DNA of 8,198 nt from Sulfurovum sp. (GCA_026983895.1 JALSTF010000218.1:1-8198); one strand, 5' to 3'; numbered from the stretch's first letter, positions 1 to 6,642 are shown. Translations and numbers: made by a program. Notes: a model not told the origin generated them from the letters alone.

Positions 1-1
1 G

Positions 2-739
2 GACAAGTCCCTGACACGCATGTATATCACTTTTCTGTTTCATTCCTCCATCATGACGATGGCCTTCTTCATCATTCCCCTCGTCATGACGCAGAGTGTG
101 GAGGACGGCGGCTTCGGATGGCACAAAGCAGAACTCTGGAAGGTCTATCTGCCTGCCATGGTCTTCGGGCTGCTCTCCATGGGCCCCGCAGCGGTCTTTG
201 GCGAAAAGTACGGCAAGGGGCGAGAAGTCTTCATGATCTCCGTAGCCATCATCCTTCTCGGTTTCCTTGCGATGGGCTTTGCTGCGACACCATGGGTCTT
301 CATTGTCGGGGTGGTCTTTTTCTTCATCGGTTTCAACATGTTCGAACCGCTCCTACAGAGTTTCGTCGCCAAATTCGCCAAAGTACATCAAAAAGGCGCG
401 GCACTGGGTGTCGCCAATACCTTTGCCTATGTGGGGATCTTCTTCGGAGGTCTGCTGGCAGGCTATCTGATGCAGCATTACGACAGAGGGACGCTTGCCA
501 TCGTCGTTGCCATCATTGCGGCAGCCTGGTTTATCTGGGTCGCCACCATGCCCAACCCGAACAACAGAGGCAACGTCTACCTGCCTCTTGACATCTTCGA
601 CAGAAAGAAAGTTGCTGCATTGACGGACCATCCTGCTATCGTAGAAAGTTACGTCAATGAAACGGAAAACATCGCGGTGGTCAAGTATGAAATGGATTTG
701 ATCGATGAGGATGAAGTGAGAGGGATGCTGCTGGATTGA
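2..739 (+). CDS. MFS transporter, C-terminal half (partial, 5' end outside window)
   Basis: The frame is open to the left edge, so only the last 245 residues are present and the ATG at 20 is internal. Six hydrophobic helices are visible, matching TM7-TM12 of a 12-helix major facilitator: roughly ITFLFHSSIMTMAFF, VYLPAMVFGLLSMG, VFMISVAIILLGF, WVFIVGVVFFFIGF, FAYVGIFFGGLLAGY and IVVAIIAAAWFIW. The short basic loop FGEKYGKGREVF between the second and third of these is the usual MFS inter-helix loop. The substrate cannot be told. After the last helix there is an unusual cytoplasmic tail of about 60 residues (PNPNNRGN... to ...DEVRGMLLD) rich in acidic residues, perhaps a small alpha/beta domain. 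A diverged copy of the DNA encoding part of this tail lies directly downstream (773-856). It converges on tkt. Confidence 0.85.
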   Translation, partial: DKSLTRMYITFLFHSSIMTMAFFIIPLVMTQSVEDGGFGWHKAELWKVYLPAMVFGLLSMGPAAVFGEKYGKGREVFMISVAIILLGFLAMGFAATPWVFIVGVVFFFIGFNMFEPLLQSFVAKFAKVHQKGAALGVANTFAYVGIFFGGLLAGYLMQHYDRGTLAIVVAIIAAAWFIWVATMPNPNNRGNVYLPLDIFDRKKVAALTDHPAIVESYVNETENIAVVKYEMDLIDEDEVRGMLLD

Positions 740-744
740 TACGT

Positions 745-764
745 GGTGGATGAACCCACCCTAC
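745..764 (-). repeat. REP-like hairpin, left copy
   Basis: Read on the minus strand this is GTAG followed by the imperfect palindrome GGTGGGTTCATCCACC. A GTRG head plus a short palindrome is the classic layout of REP sequences. Together with the copy at 860-879 it forms an inverted pair: 743-767 matches the reverse complement of 857-881 at 22 of 25 positions, a BIME-like arrangement. It lies between two convergent genes and may also help end transcription from either side. Confidence 0.7.
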
Positions 765-772
765 GCGAAACT

Positions 773-856
773 GACCATCCTGATATCGTAGAAAGCTATG
801 TCAATGAAACAAAAAACAGTGCTGTGGTCAAGTATGAAATGAAGTTGATCAATGAA
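773..856 (+). repeat. Diverged duplicate of the MFS gene 3' end
   Basis: This 84 bp segment aligns without gaps to 626-709 inside the MFS gene, at an offset of 147 bp (49 codons). It still encodes a near copy of the tail (DHPDIVESYVNETKNSAVVK against DHPAIVESYVNETENIAVVK). The gene's stop (737-739) lies before it, so it is not translated as part of the transporter. The copy sits exactly between two inverted REP-like hairpins (745-764 and 860-879). Either the tail once held two tandem repeats and was cut short by REP insertion, or a segment was duplicated with the repeats. Confidence 0.85.
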
Positions 857-859
857 CGC

Positions 860-879
860 GTAGGGTGGATTTATCCACC
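860..879 (+). repeat. REP-like hairpin, right copy
   Basis: GTAG is followed by GGTGGATTTATCCACC, whose arms GGTGGAT/ATCCACC pair perfectly. It is the inverted partner of the hairpin at 745-764. A further GGTGGG at 889-894 could pair with CCACC at 875-879, so the region can adopt alternative folds. Confidence 0.7.
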
Positions 880-904
880 ATTATAAAAGGTGGGTGAACC
901 ATAC

Positions 905-932
905 GGAAACGGAGGCAGCACCTTCCGGTTCC
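905..932 (-). terminator. Possible tkt terminator hairpin
   Basis: Just past the tkt stop (941) the arms GGAA-A-CGGA (905-913) and TCCG-G-TTCC (924-932) can form an 8-pair stem with one central mismatch. No U-run follows on the minus strand, so this is at best a weak or Rho-assisted stop, perhaps helped by the REP hairpins further down. Confidence 0.3.
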
Positions 933-940
933 TGTCATGG

Positions 941-2929
941 TTATGCCTTGCAGACACCCAGGTCGATGTGTCTGTACTCCGCCCCCACAAGAGTACAGGC
1001 ACGTTTGGTAATGTTCTGTACGGTAAATCCGAACTTTTCAAAGAGAAGCCCCGCGGGTGCAGAAGCACCGAAACCTTCCATGCCCAGCACATCATCCGCA
1101 TACCTGTAATACTCTGTCGCTGTCGCGGCTTCAACCGCCAGTACGGTGGTGGAAGGATCCACTACAGCCGTTCTGTACGCTGCGTCCTGCTCATTGAAAA
1201 GGTCGAGACACGGTACGGAGACAACATTGGCTTTCACACCAAGGGCATCGAGGTGGCAGGCCGCCTGGAGGCAGGGCATCAGCTCTGAACCGCTGGCCAT
1301 CAGCGTCACGGTCGCACCCTCTCGCTTCTTGACGATGTAGGCACCCCTGCTGACATCCCCGAAGTCCCTTTTGGGTTTGAGTGTTTTAAGCTTCTGTCTG
1401 CTGAGGACAAAGCCGTGTGGTGCCTTGATGCTCAATGCGGTTTTCCATGCTTCCACATTCTCAGTCGCATCTGCCGGTCTCCAGACATAGAAGTTCGGCA
1501 GGGCCCTGAACTGGCTCAAATGTTCGATGGGTTCATGGGTAGGGCCGTCCTCACCCACACCGATGCTGTCGTGCGTCCAGACGAAGAAATTCTGAATGCT
1601 TGTCAGTGCCGCGATACGCGCTGCCGGCTTGAGATAGTCGGAAAATACAAAGAATGTCGCATTGAACGGCATAGTCGTTCCGTAAAGCGCCATTGCATTG
1701 GTGATCGCCGCCATGGAGTGCTCACGGATACCAAAGTGCAGATTCTTTCCTTTGGGGAAATTGCCCATGTCTTTGAGTTCTGTCTTGTTCGATGGCGCCA
1801 GATCGGCTGACCCGCCGATGAAAGACGGCAGCGCTTTGGCGATGGCATTGAGGATCTTCCCGTTGGAGTCTCTGGTAGCGACTTCCGCATCGTTGCTGAA
1901 ATCGGGATATTCGATCGCAGAGAAGTCAGGGTTAAGCAGTCTTTCCAATGCTTCGTTCTGTTCGATCAGCGGTGCTTCCTTCTGTCTGTGGACCCACTCT
2001 TTCTCTGCCAATTCGCCTTTTTCGACAGCACATCTGAAACGCAGCAGGACATCTTCGGGGATCTGGAAGGTCTGCTCGGGGTCGAAGCCCTCTTTGGCTT
2101 TGGATTCGCGAATGATCGCTTCACCTAGCGGCGCGCCATGAGTGTGGTGTGTACCCTCAAGTTCTCCCGCACCCTTTCCGATAATAGTATTGGCAATGAT
2201 GATGGTCGGCTTCTCGGCAGCTCTTACTTCCGTCAATGCTTTCCCGATATCGTCGTAGCAGTGGCCGTTGATCTTCAGGACATTCCAGTTCTGTGCTTCG
2301 AAACGTTTCGCGACATTCTCGCTCCAGGCGATACTGGTATCGCCTTCGATCGTGATCTCATTGCTGTCATAGATCAGGATGAGGTCTTTCAAACCCAAGT
2401 GCCCTGCCAGGGCACAGGCTTCATAGGAGATGCCTTCCTCAAGATCACCGTCACCGCAGAGGCAGTAGACTTTATGGTCGATGAGTTCGCAGGTCTCGGA
2501 GTTCACCTGATTGGCCGTGTAAGCTTCCGCCATGGCAAAACCGACCGCATTGGCGATCCCCTGACCCAAAGGGCCGGTCGTGATCTCGATACCCGGAGTA
2601 TGTCCGTATTCGGGATGTCCGGGCGTTTTGGAATCGAGCTGCCGGAAGTTCTTCAAGTCCTCCAGACTCACATCGTACCCCCAGAGGTGCAGCAGAGAGT
2701 AGATAAGCCCTGTAGCATGCCCTCCCGAAAAGACCAGTCGGTCTCGGTTGAGCCATTTGGGATTCTTCGGGTTGTGGGAGAGATGTTCTGAAAGTACCAC
2801 TGCAATGTCCGCCAGGCCCATCGGTGCACCCGGATGTCCGGAATTCGCTTTTTGTACCATATCCGCCGCCAGGAAGCGGATGGTATTTGCCATTTTTTTG
2901 CGCATTTTGTTCTCTTCTGTCATTGCCAT
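941..2929 (-). CDS. tkt: Transketolase
   Basis: Thiamine-diphosphate enzyme of the pentose phosphate / Calvin-type sugar rearrangements, moving a two-carbon ketol unit from ketose to aldose phosphates in the cytoplasm. The 662-residue length is normal. Visible landmarks in order: GHPGAPMGLAD (31-41, with the N-terminal catalytic His32); SGGHATGLIYSLLH with His71; GPLGQG (119-124); the ThDP/metal motif GDGDLEEG (159-166) followed by YDSN (187-190); the pyrimidine-domain motif FGIREHSM (399-406) with the cofactor-activating Glu403; HDSIGVGEDGPTHEPIEHL with His466; and the C-terminal domain from about 540. The start ATG at 2929 is preceded by AGGAT with a six-base spacer; a second in-frame ATG at 2923 is possible. 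It lies 139 bp downstream of ispA on the same strand with no evident promoter of its own, so the two may be co-transcribed. Confidence 0.97.
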   Translation of the reverse strand: MAMTEENKMRKKMANTIRFLAADMVQKANSGHPGAPMGLADIAVVLSEHLSHNPKNPKWLNRDRLVFSGGHATGLIYSLLHLWGYDVSLEDLKNFRQLDSKTPGHPEYGHTPGIEITTGPLGQGIANAVGFAMAEAYTANQVNSETCELIDHKVYCLCGDGDLEEGISYEACALAGHLGLKDLILIYDSNEITIEGDTSIAWSENVAKRFEAQNWNVLKINGHCYDDIGKALTEVRAAEKPTIIIANTIIGKGAGELEGTHHTHGAPLGEAIIRESKAKEGFDPEQTFQIPEDVLLRFRCAVEKGELAEKEWVHRQKEAPLIEQNEALERLLNPDFSAIEYPDFSNDAEVATRDSNGKILNAIAKALPSFIGGSADLAPSNKTELKDMGNFPKGKNLHFGIREHSMAAITNAMALYGTTMPFNATFFVFSDYLKPAARIAALTSIQNFFVWTHDSIGVGEDGPTHEPIEHLSQFRALPNFYVWRPADATENVEAWKTALSIKAPHGFVLSRQKLKTLKPKRDFGDVSRGAYIVKKREGATVTLMASGSELMPCLQAACHLDALGVKANVVSVPCLDLFNEQDAAYRTAVVDPSTTVLAVEAATATEYYRYADDVLGMEGFGASAPAGLLFEKFGFTVQNITKRACTLVGAEYRHIDLGVCKA

Positions 2930-2962
2930 TGGGTTATCCTTTTTTTATTCAAGTTCTCATTT

Positions 2963-3068
2963 GTCATCCGTATCATTCTTGGTACAGATACGATCCTGAA
3001 CTTGATTCAGGATCCTTTCGGTCTCAGAAAAGCCTGATCCCCGGATCCTGAATCAAATACAGGATGAC
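2963..3068. repeat. Palindromic intergenic element between ispA and tkt
   Basis: The element opens with GTCATCC (2963-2969) and closes with GGATGAC (3062-3068), one base before the ispA stop. Inside are a 9 bp-arm hairpin, GATCCTGAA-CTTGA-TTCAGGATC (2992-3014), and a perfect 14 bp inverted repeat, TTGATTCAGGATCC (3002-3015) against GGATCCTGAATCAA (3043-3056). GTCATCC...GGATGAC units of this style are common dispersed repeats in bacterial intergenic DNA. In an ispA-tkt transcript it would fold strongly and could act as an attenuator, mRNA stabiliser or processing site. There is no U-tract. Confidence 0.75.
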
Positions 3069-3920
3069 CTACGGCCGGTGCCGATATAAATAGGTATCTA
3101 TCAGTGGATTCAACGCTCTCTGCAGTTTCTCATCGAAAGCTTCAAAACGTTTTTGCAGATCTTTTGCCAGACTATCGGCCTGAAGGACACTCTCTTCCAG
3201 ACCCAGCAGATTGACAAAACTGTTTTTAGCCTCATCGTTCCCGGTGGGCTTTCCCGCTTCCTCTTCGCTCTGCGTCTCATCGATGATATCATCCTGTATC
3301 TGGAAAAGCAGTCCGAGATCCATACCAAAACGGTAAAGGTTTTCCTGCACATCCTTTTCAAGGCCGACGATCACCGCGCCCATCTGAAGGCTCACAGCAA
3401 TCAATTTTGCTGTTTTATTCTTATGGAGAACTTTGATCTGTTCGATGTCAAGCGGTTTGTTTTCAAAATAACAGTCGATCGCCTGACCCAGTACCATTCC
3501 GCGGCTTCCCCCGTCACGGGCGAGCAGTTCGACCAGTTTGATCTTCACGTCTTCACGCAAAGGTGCTCTGGCAATAAGGTAGAAAGCATCGGAGTTGAGT
3601 GCATCTCCCGCCAGGATGGCGGTCACTTCGTCGAAACGTTTGTGCAGGGTCTTGTGCCCGCGGCGCAGGTCGGCATCGTCCATGGCAGGCAGGTCGTCAT
3701 GAATAAGCGAATAGGTATGGAACATTTCCAGGGCAAGTGCGACCGGAAGAGCAGAATCGTAGAGCATCGGCTCCCAGGCATCCACAATGCTCAACAGAAG
3801 CATAGGGCGGAAACGTTTGCCGCCTGCCTGCAGCATTGCACCCAGTGCCTCTTCATACACAGGATGAAAGCTGGCGACTTTCGGTAGGTTCTGGGAAAGG
3901 TAGGCTTCGAATCTCTGCAT
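3069..3920 (-). CDS. ispA: Short-chain polyprenyl (farnesyl-type) diphosphate synthase
   Basis: Condenses isopentenyl diphosphate with allylic diphosphates to supply C15/C20 precursors for quinones, undecaprenyl carrier and other isoprenoids. Counting from an upstream TTG at 3938 (289 residues), the landmarks are GKRFRP (40-45), the first Asp-rich motif DDLPAMDD (81-88) followed by LRRG, HKNKTAKLI (172-180), GQAID (151-155) and the second Asp-rich motif QDDIID (215-220). Tyr76-Ser77 just before the first motif resembles bacterial FPP synthases rather than longer-chain enzymes; product length is inferred only. I prefer the ATG at 3920 (283 residues): GGAAAA lies just upstream, and a TATAAT box at 3953-3948 would leave the TTG at 3938 with almost no leader. 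Divergent from the small membrane genes; upstream of tkt. Confidence 0.93.
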   Translation of the reverse strand: MQRFEAYLSQNLPKVASFHPVYEEALGAMLQAGGKRFRPMLLLSIVDAWEPMLYDSALPVALALEMFHTYSLIHDDLPAMDDADLRRGHKTLHKRFDEVTAILAGDALNSDAFYLIARAPLREDVKIKLVELLARDGGSRGMVLGQAIDCYFENKPLDIEQIKVLHKNKTAKLIAVSLQMGAVIVGLEKDVQENLYRFGMDLGLLFQIQDDIIDETQSEEEAGKPTGNDEAKNSFVNLLGLEESVLQADSLAKDLQKRFEAFDEKLQRALNPLIDTYLYRHRP

Positions 3921-3947
3921 GAATTTTCCGGATTTCAAATTAATGAA

Positions 3948-3953
3948 ATTATA
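3948..3953 (-). promoter_or_regulatory. -10 box of ispA promoter
   Basis: A perfect TATAAT on the minus strand, 28 bases upstream of the preferred ispA ATG. No good -35 hexamer is seen, as is usual in Campylobacterota. A weaker TAAAAT at 3965-3970 faces the other way toward the small membrane-protein genes, so this 50-60 bp gap probably holds back-to-back promoters. Confidence 0.6.
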
Positions 3954-3976
3954 TCTAATTTCGATAAAATAAGCCT

Positions 3977-4225
3977 ATGGAAAAAGAACAAGCGATGAAT
4001 GTGATCAAATGGCTTAAGCGTATAGCGGCAGTATCTACCATAGGTGTATGGATGTATGTTATGCTTATATTTTTAAGGGATCCGGCTCCATTTTCCGAGC
4101 TTGTACCCTACTGCATGGGAAGCACAATGCTGATCTTCGGTATCCTTTCGGGTATTTACAAAGGTTTGGAATACTGGGAAGCACACTATGACGAGAAAGG
4201 GAAAGATGAAGAAAAAATCCGTTAA
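3977..4225 (+). CDS. Small two-helix membrane protein
   Basis: An 82-residue protein with an amphipathic basic start (VIKWLKR), a first hydrophobic helix at about 18-33 (AVSTIGVWMYVMLIFL), a short periplasmic-type loop (RDPAPFSELVPY), a second helix at about 45-60, and a charged C-terminus (YDEKGKDEEKIR). No family is recognised. An alternative start is the ATG at 3995, which has AAAAGAA upstream; the first ATG has no clear ribosome site and would be nearly leaderless if TAAAAT at 3965-3970 is its -10. Its 3' end overlaps the next gene, suggesting a two-gene operon with translational coupling. Confidence 0.7.
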   Translation: MEKEQAMNVIKWLKRIAAVSTIGVWMYVMLIFLRDPAPFSELVPYCMGSTMLIFGILSGIYKGLEYWEAHYDEKGKDEEKIR

Positions 4226-4433
4226 AAAATCCACAATGTTCAATATGAAAGGCATATTGATCCTTGTTGCCTTCGGTATCTGGGTCAACCTGATGATGGA
4301 GATAGAAAATAATTTTGATTCCATCAAAGATACGATCATTGCCTACGGGAGCAATACCCTTTTTGTGATCATCGGGGCGTATGTCGTACTGGTCATCGTC
4401 GGACTTTTTGTAGAGGGTGAATCAGCGGAATAA
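4206..4433 (+). CDS. Small two-helix membrane protein
   Basis: A 75-residue protein with a strongly basic start (MKKKSVKK), hydrophobic helices at about 15-31 (KGILILVAFGIWVNLMM) and 51-69 (TLFVIIGAYVVLVIVGLFV), and an amphipathic linker between them (EIENNFDSIKDTII). The ATG at 4206 is preceded by AAAGGGAAAG and is preferred; an in-frame ATG at 4188 with GGGAAG upstream would add six residues. It overlaps the preceding gene by 20 bases, and the two have the same topology plan, so they may act as a pair. Function unknown. The gene converges on aroK with only 15 bp between the stops and no terminator hairpin visible. Confidence 0.72.
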   Translation: MKKKSVKKSTMFNMKGILILVAFGIWVNLMMEIENNFDSIKDTIIAYGSNTLFVIIGAYVVLVIVGLFVEGESAE

Positions 4434-4448
4434 ACCACAGATTCTTTA

Positions 4449-4964
4449 CTATACTACTTTGCATTTTTTGGCGATCTCTTTGAGCTGTGCTTCCAGGTCC
4501 ATACCGGCCACATCAATAATGACATCCGCCACCTTTCTGTAGGCAGTTTCTCTCTCTTTGTAGAGCGCTTTCGCCTTTTTCTCATCAGAGAACAAGGGGC
4601 GTTTCGCCAGTTTTGCTTCAGCATTTTTTGCCGTTTTGAGGCGATTGTGTATCCACTCAAATGAAGCATCAAGCAATACGACCGTACCAAGTTTCTTCAG
4701 ATTTTTCACTTTGTAAAACCCGCCTCCGCAGGAGATAAGCGTACCGGTAACACACTGCTCTATCCAGTCGGCAGTATCCTGTTCGCACTGCCTGAAATAG
4801 GCTTCACCCTTCTTCTCAAAGATCTTCTTGACCTCTTTGTTCTCTTTGGATTCTATGAGATCATCCGTGTCGATGTTGTAGACACCGTACTTCTTGGCAA
4901 AAGCACGCGCCGTCGTACCCTTGCCAACCCCCATGAACCCGATCAGTATGATATTCTTTTTCAA
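4449..4964 (-). CDS. aroK: Shikimate kinase
   Basis: Phosphorylates shikimate at the 3-hydroxyl with ATP, the fifth step toward chorismate and the aromatic amino acids. The 171-residue length is typical. Visible motifs: Walker A GFMGVGKGTT (9-18), the shikimate/magnesium segment NIDTDDLIE (30-38, Asp32 and Asp34), FR at 57-58 whose Arg contacts shikimate, the GGG motif (80-82), and the lid segment KRPLF (121-125) with Arg122, followed by ERETAYRKVAD (137-147). One small oddity is GKGTT where many family members have GKS/GKT: Gly occupies the residue directly after the P-loop Lys. The start is TTG, supported by a strong ribosome site (AGGGGAG) five bases upstream. Confidence 0.93.
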   Translation of the reverse strand: MKKNIILIGFMGVGKGTTARAFAKKYGVYNIDTDDLIESKENKEVKKIFEKKGEAYFRQCEQDTADWIEQCVTGTLISCGGGFYKVKNLKKLGTVVLLDASFEWIHNRLKTAKNAEAKLAKRPLFSDEKKAKALYKERETAYRKVADVIIDVAGMDLEAQLKEIAKKCKVV

Positions 4965-4969
4965 ACTTT

Positions 4970-4976
4970 CTCCCCT
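4970..4976 (-). promoter_or_regulatory. Ribosome binding site fixing the TTG start of aroK
   Basis: AGGGGAG on the minus strand, then AAAGT, then TTG at 4964. The nearest ATG (4980) is out of frame and lies before the site, so the TTG start is well supported. Confidence 0.75.
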
Positions 4977-4986
4977 TCATATAAAA

Positions 4987-5055
4987 GCATTGCAGAGCAA
5001 TGCATACATCCACTCCTCTCTACGCACTCCTCACTCGATGAAGCAATGCTTCATC
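4987..5055. repeat. Cluster of small hairpins between aroK and the 79-aa gene
   Basis: Two palindromes share the GCAATGC/GCATTGC word: GCATTGC-AGA-GCAATGC (4987-5003) and GATGAAGCA-A-TGCTTCATC (5037-5055, ending one base before the stop codon region of the next gene). Between them CACTCCTC occurs twice (5011-5018 and 5025-5032). On the minus-strand transcript these hairpins follow the 79-aa gene but have no U-run, so they are not classic terminators. Confidence 0.6.
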
Positions 5056-5056
5056 G

Positions 5057-5296
5057 TCACACCATATTGTAGCGGTCTATGATCTTCTTCAGTCTTTTTC
5101 TCAGGTTCTTCAACGCTTCTTCCGCATCTTCGCCTTCGGCGACCAGCGATTCGAACTCATCGAACTGTATCTTCGCTACCCAGCCGATCTTGTTATGCAG
5201 TTTGATCCCGACAAAACGCACTTCGCCAAAATGCTCTTTTGCCATTTTGAAGATACGTTCGATCCTCTCTTCAAGTGTTTTGACTTCTTTGCTCAT
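5057..5296 (-). CDS. Conserved-looking small hypothetical protein
   Basis: A soluble 79-residue protein, very rich in charged residues. An N-terminal helix (KEVKTLEERIERIFKMAKEH) is followed by two likely strands (EVRFVGIKLH and GWVAKIQFDEF), then VAEGEDAEEALKNLRKRLKK and a C-terminal helix. The strand-strand-VAEG-EEAL-helix run recalls the HicB / RNase-H-like small fold, but there is no toxin partner beside it, so I do not assign it. The ATG at 5296 is chosen because AAAGGA lies just upstream and a TATAAT box (5322-5327) would sit inside any longer version starting at the TTG at 5332. Probably transcribed with aroK, 92 bp downstream. Confidence 0.75.
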   Translation of the reverse strand: MSKEVKTLEERIERIFKMAKEHFGEVRFVGIKLHNKIGWVAKIQFDEFESLVAEGEDAEEALKNLRKRLKKIIDRYNMV

Positions 5297-5321
5297 CACT
5301 GTCCTTTGTTTTTTTGCTACA

Positions 5322-5327
5322 ATTATA
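5322..5327 (-). promoter_or_regulatory. -10 box upstream of the 79-aa gene
   Basis: A perfect TATAAT on the minus strand (context GGCTATAATTG), 25 bases upstream of the ATG at 5296. The gap suits a short leader carrying AAAGGA. No clear -35. Confidence 0.6.
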
Positions 5328-5365
5328 GCCAAAGAGTGCTACAAAACTGTTACGGAAGAAAAGAG

Positions 5366-5416
5366 ATGAAAAAAGTGTTCCAAAATTTAAATTTATTGAC
5401 AAGACGCAACGGCTGA
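5366..5416 (+). other. 16-codon ORF, possibly a truncated gene start at the integron edge
   Basis: ATG at 5366 follows a purine-rich GGAAGAAAAGAG and encodes MKKVFQNLNLLTRRNG before a TGA. It looks like the start of a real gene cut off where the attC-like site begins (5404). It may equally be chance; there is no homologous continuation at the other side of the accessory segment. Confidence 0.25.
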
Positions 5417-5473
5417 ACTGAACGAATAGTTTTCCCGCGAGGGTAAATTATTCGTTCCTGTGTTTTGTTGTCT
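5404..5473 (-). repeat. Degenerate attC-like recombination site (attC2)
   Basis: The left and right ends pair as CAAC (5407-5410) with GTTG (5467-5470), separated by unpaired spacers from a long inner stem AACGAATAGTTT (5421-5432) against AAATTATTCGTT (5445-5456), with CCC/GGG around a GCGA loop. A single extra base (C at 5457 or 5458) sits between the inner stem and the partial outer box, in the same place as in attC1. The inner stem is clearly related to that of attC1 (shared CGAATAGTTT). The R boxes (GTTGCGT, GTTGTCT) deviate from GTTRRRY, and the outer L box has one mismatch, so the site may be poor or dead. Confidence 0.55.
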
Positions 5474-6479
5474 CTTTCTTGTTTAATAATTTTTTAATCT
5501 CTTTATCAAAATCAGACTCTATTTTTTGTATTTTATTAAACGCTTCATATTGGCTAAAAGCTTTTTGCTTTGCCTGAGAGTGTGAGATTCTTCCTCTACC
5601 TTCAAGTATTTTAAACTCATTAAATTCTAAAAATTTATTCACTGAGTTACTAATATCTTCCATGCTTAGTTTTTGTCTGTTTTCAATAAGTCTTTCGATA
5701 TAGTCAAAGTATGCACCTATGGTTCTCTCGAGTCTTTTAATCTCTTTTTCTTGCAAATAATTTTTGGCAATAATGGTATCTGATTTTAAAACTCTACCGT
5801 CCGGTGAATTTTTCCATGAGGTAAGCCCCATATTTGGATTTTTGACATCTGCATTTTCATAGATAATCTCAGCGGCTGTCTTACCTGTGATGGCATAGTG
5901 AAATTTGTTTTGAACAGTTGCATAAAAATCTTTGGTAATTTGGGCATTTTTATCATAATCAAAACTACACTCTGCAAAAATATCGGTAATTTGTTGATAA
6001 ATTCTTCTCTCACTTGCCCGAATAGAGCGAACTCTCTCAAGGAGCTCTTTAAAGTAGTCTTTACCAAAATATTGACCGTTTTTAAGTCTCTCATCATCCA
6101 TGGAAAAACCTTTGATGATATACTCTTTTAAAACTTTCGTAGCCCAGATACGAAACTGTGTCGCTTTAGATGAATTTACTCTGTAGCCAACTGATAAAAT
6201 TGCATCAAGATTGTAAAATTTTGTGTTATATTTCTTACCATCCCCAGCAGTATGTTCCAAAATGGAACTAACTGAATTTTCTTCTAATTCTCCACTTTCA
6301 AATATATTTTTGAGATGTTTAGTAATGGCAGGTCTTTGCACACCAAAAAGTTCAGCCATGCGTTTTTGAGGAAGCCATAGTGTTTCGTTATGTAAGTATG
6401 TTTCTACTTTTATCTCATTATTTGGTGTGGTGTAGAGTAAAAATTCTGTGAGTTCATCTTTGATGGTGAGTTTAGGCAT
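5448..6479 (-). CDS. rhuM: RhuM-family protein (virulence/genomic-island associated)
   Basis: A 343-residue protein of the RhuM family, first named from a Salmonella pathogenicity island and widespread on genomic islands; its biochemical role is not settled. Visible: a helix-turn-helix-like N-terminal part (WLPQKRMAELFGVQRPAITKHLKNIF, 35-60), the family core with YNLDAILSVGYRVNS (89-103) and ATQFRIWATKVLKEYI (106-121), GFSMDDERLKNG (124-135), a central helical region with ERVRSIRASERRIYQQITDIF (148-168), NKFHYAITGKTAAEII (191-206), and a long charged C-terminal helix. The ATG has an excellent site, AAGGAG, five bases upstream, and a TATAAT box just before it. The last codons (TTKHRNE) and the TAA lie inside the attC2-like site, so the C-terminus may have been reshaped by cassette recombination. 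Confidence 0.9.
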   Translation of the reverse strand: MPKLTIKDELTEFLLYTTPNNEIKVETYLHNETLWLPQKRMAELFGVQRPAITKHLKNIFESGELEENSVSSILEHTAGDGKKYNTKFYNLDAILSVGYRVNSSKATQFRIWATKVLKEYIIKGFSMDDERLKNGQYFGKDYFKELLERVRSIRASERRIYQQITDIFAECSFDYDKNAQITKDFYATVQNKFHYAITGKTAAEIIYENADVKNPNMGLTSWKNSPDGRVLKSDTIIAKNYLQEKEIKRLERTIGAYFDYIERLIENRQKLSMEDISNSVNKFLEFNEFKILEGRGRISHSQAKQKAFSQYEAFNKIQKIESDFDKEIKKLLNKKETTKHRNE

Positions 6480-6505
6480 GAGACTCCTTAAGTGTATCTT
6501 CTGTG

Positions 6506-6511
6506 ATTATA
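6506..6511 (-). promoter_or_regulatory. -10 box of rhuM
   Basis: TATAAT on the minus strand (context AAGTATAATCACAG), 27 bases upstream of the rhuM ATG, giving a leader of about 20 bases that carries AAGGAG. It suggests that rhuM has its own promoter instead of depending on a cassette-array promoter. Confidence 0.55.
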
Positions 6512-6554
6512 CTTATTATTCGCGTCGAAGCATTTGGACACCTCCGCCGGTCGT

Positions 6555-6619
6555 ATGTGGACAGCAGATAAGTTGAAGATATTCTCATCCGCATTATAGC
6601 ACAAGTGTCCACATGCTAT
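6555..6619. promoter_or_regulatory. Second upstream promoter with inverted repeats before rhuM
   Basis: An extended -10, TGCTATAAT, occurs on the minus strand with its hexamer at 6593-6598, roughly 115 bases before the rhuM ATG. It lies among inverted repeats: ATGTGGACA (6555-6563) against TGTCCACAT (6606-6614), and ATAGCA (6596-6601) against TGCTAT (6614-6619) over the -10 itself. A repressor, possibly RhuM through its helix-turn-helix-like start, could bind here; that is speculation. Confidence 0.4.
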
Positions 6620-6642
6620 TTTTCTGACAGGACTTTTTATCT

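Noticed and set aside
871..1134. Minus-strand 87-codon ORF and overlapping + strand ORFs at 890-1340
   Set aside because: They are alternate-frame readings of the tkt 3' end; the transketolase frame explains this DNA fully.
5057..5296. HicB-like antitoxin
   Set aside because: The VAEG-EEAL pattern is suggestive, but no HicA-like toxin lies beside it, it is next to core genes, and the DSPG-type motif of HicB is missing.
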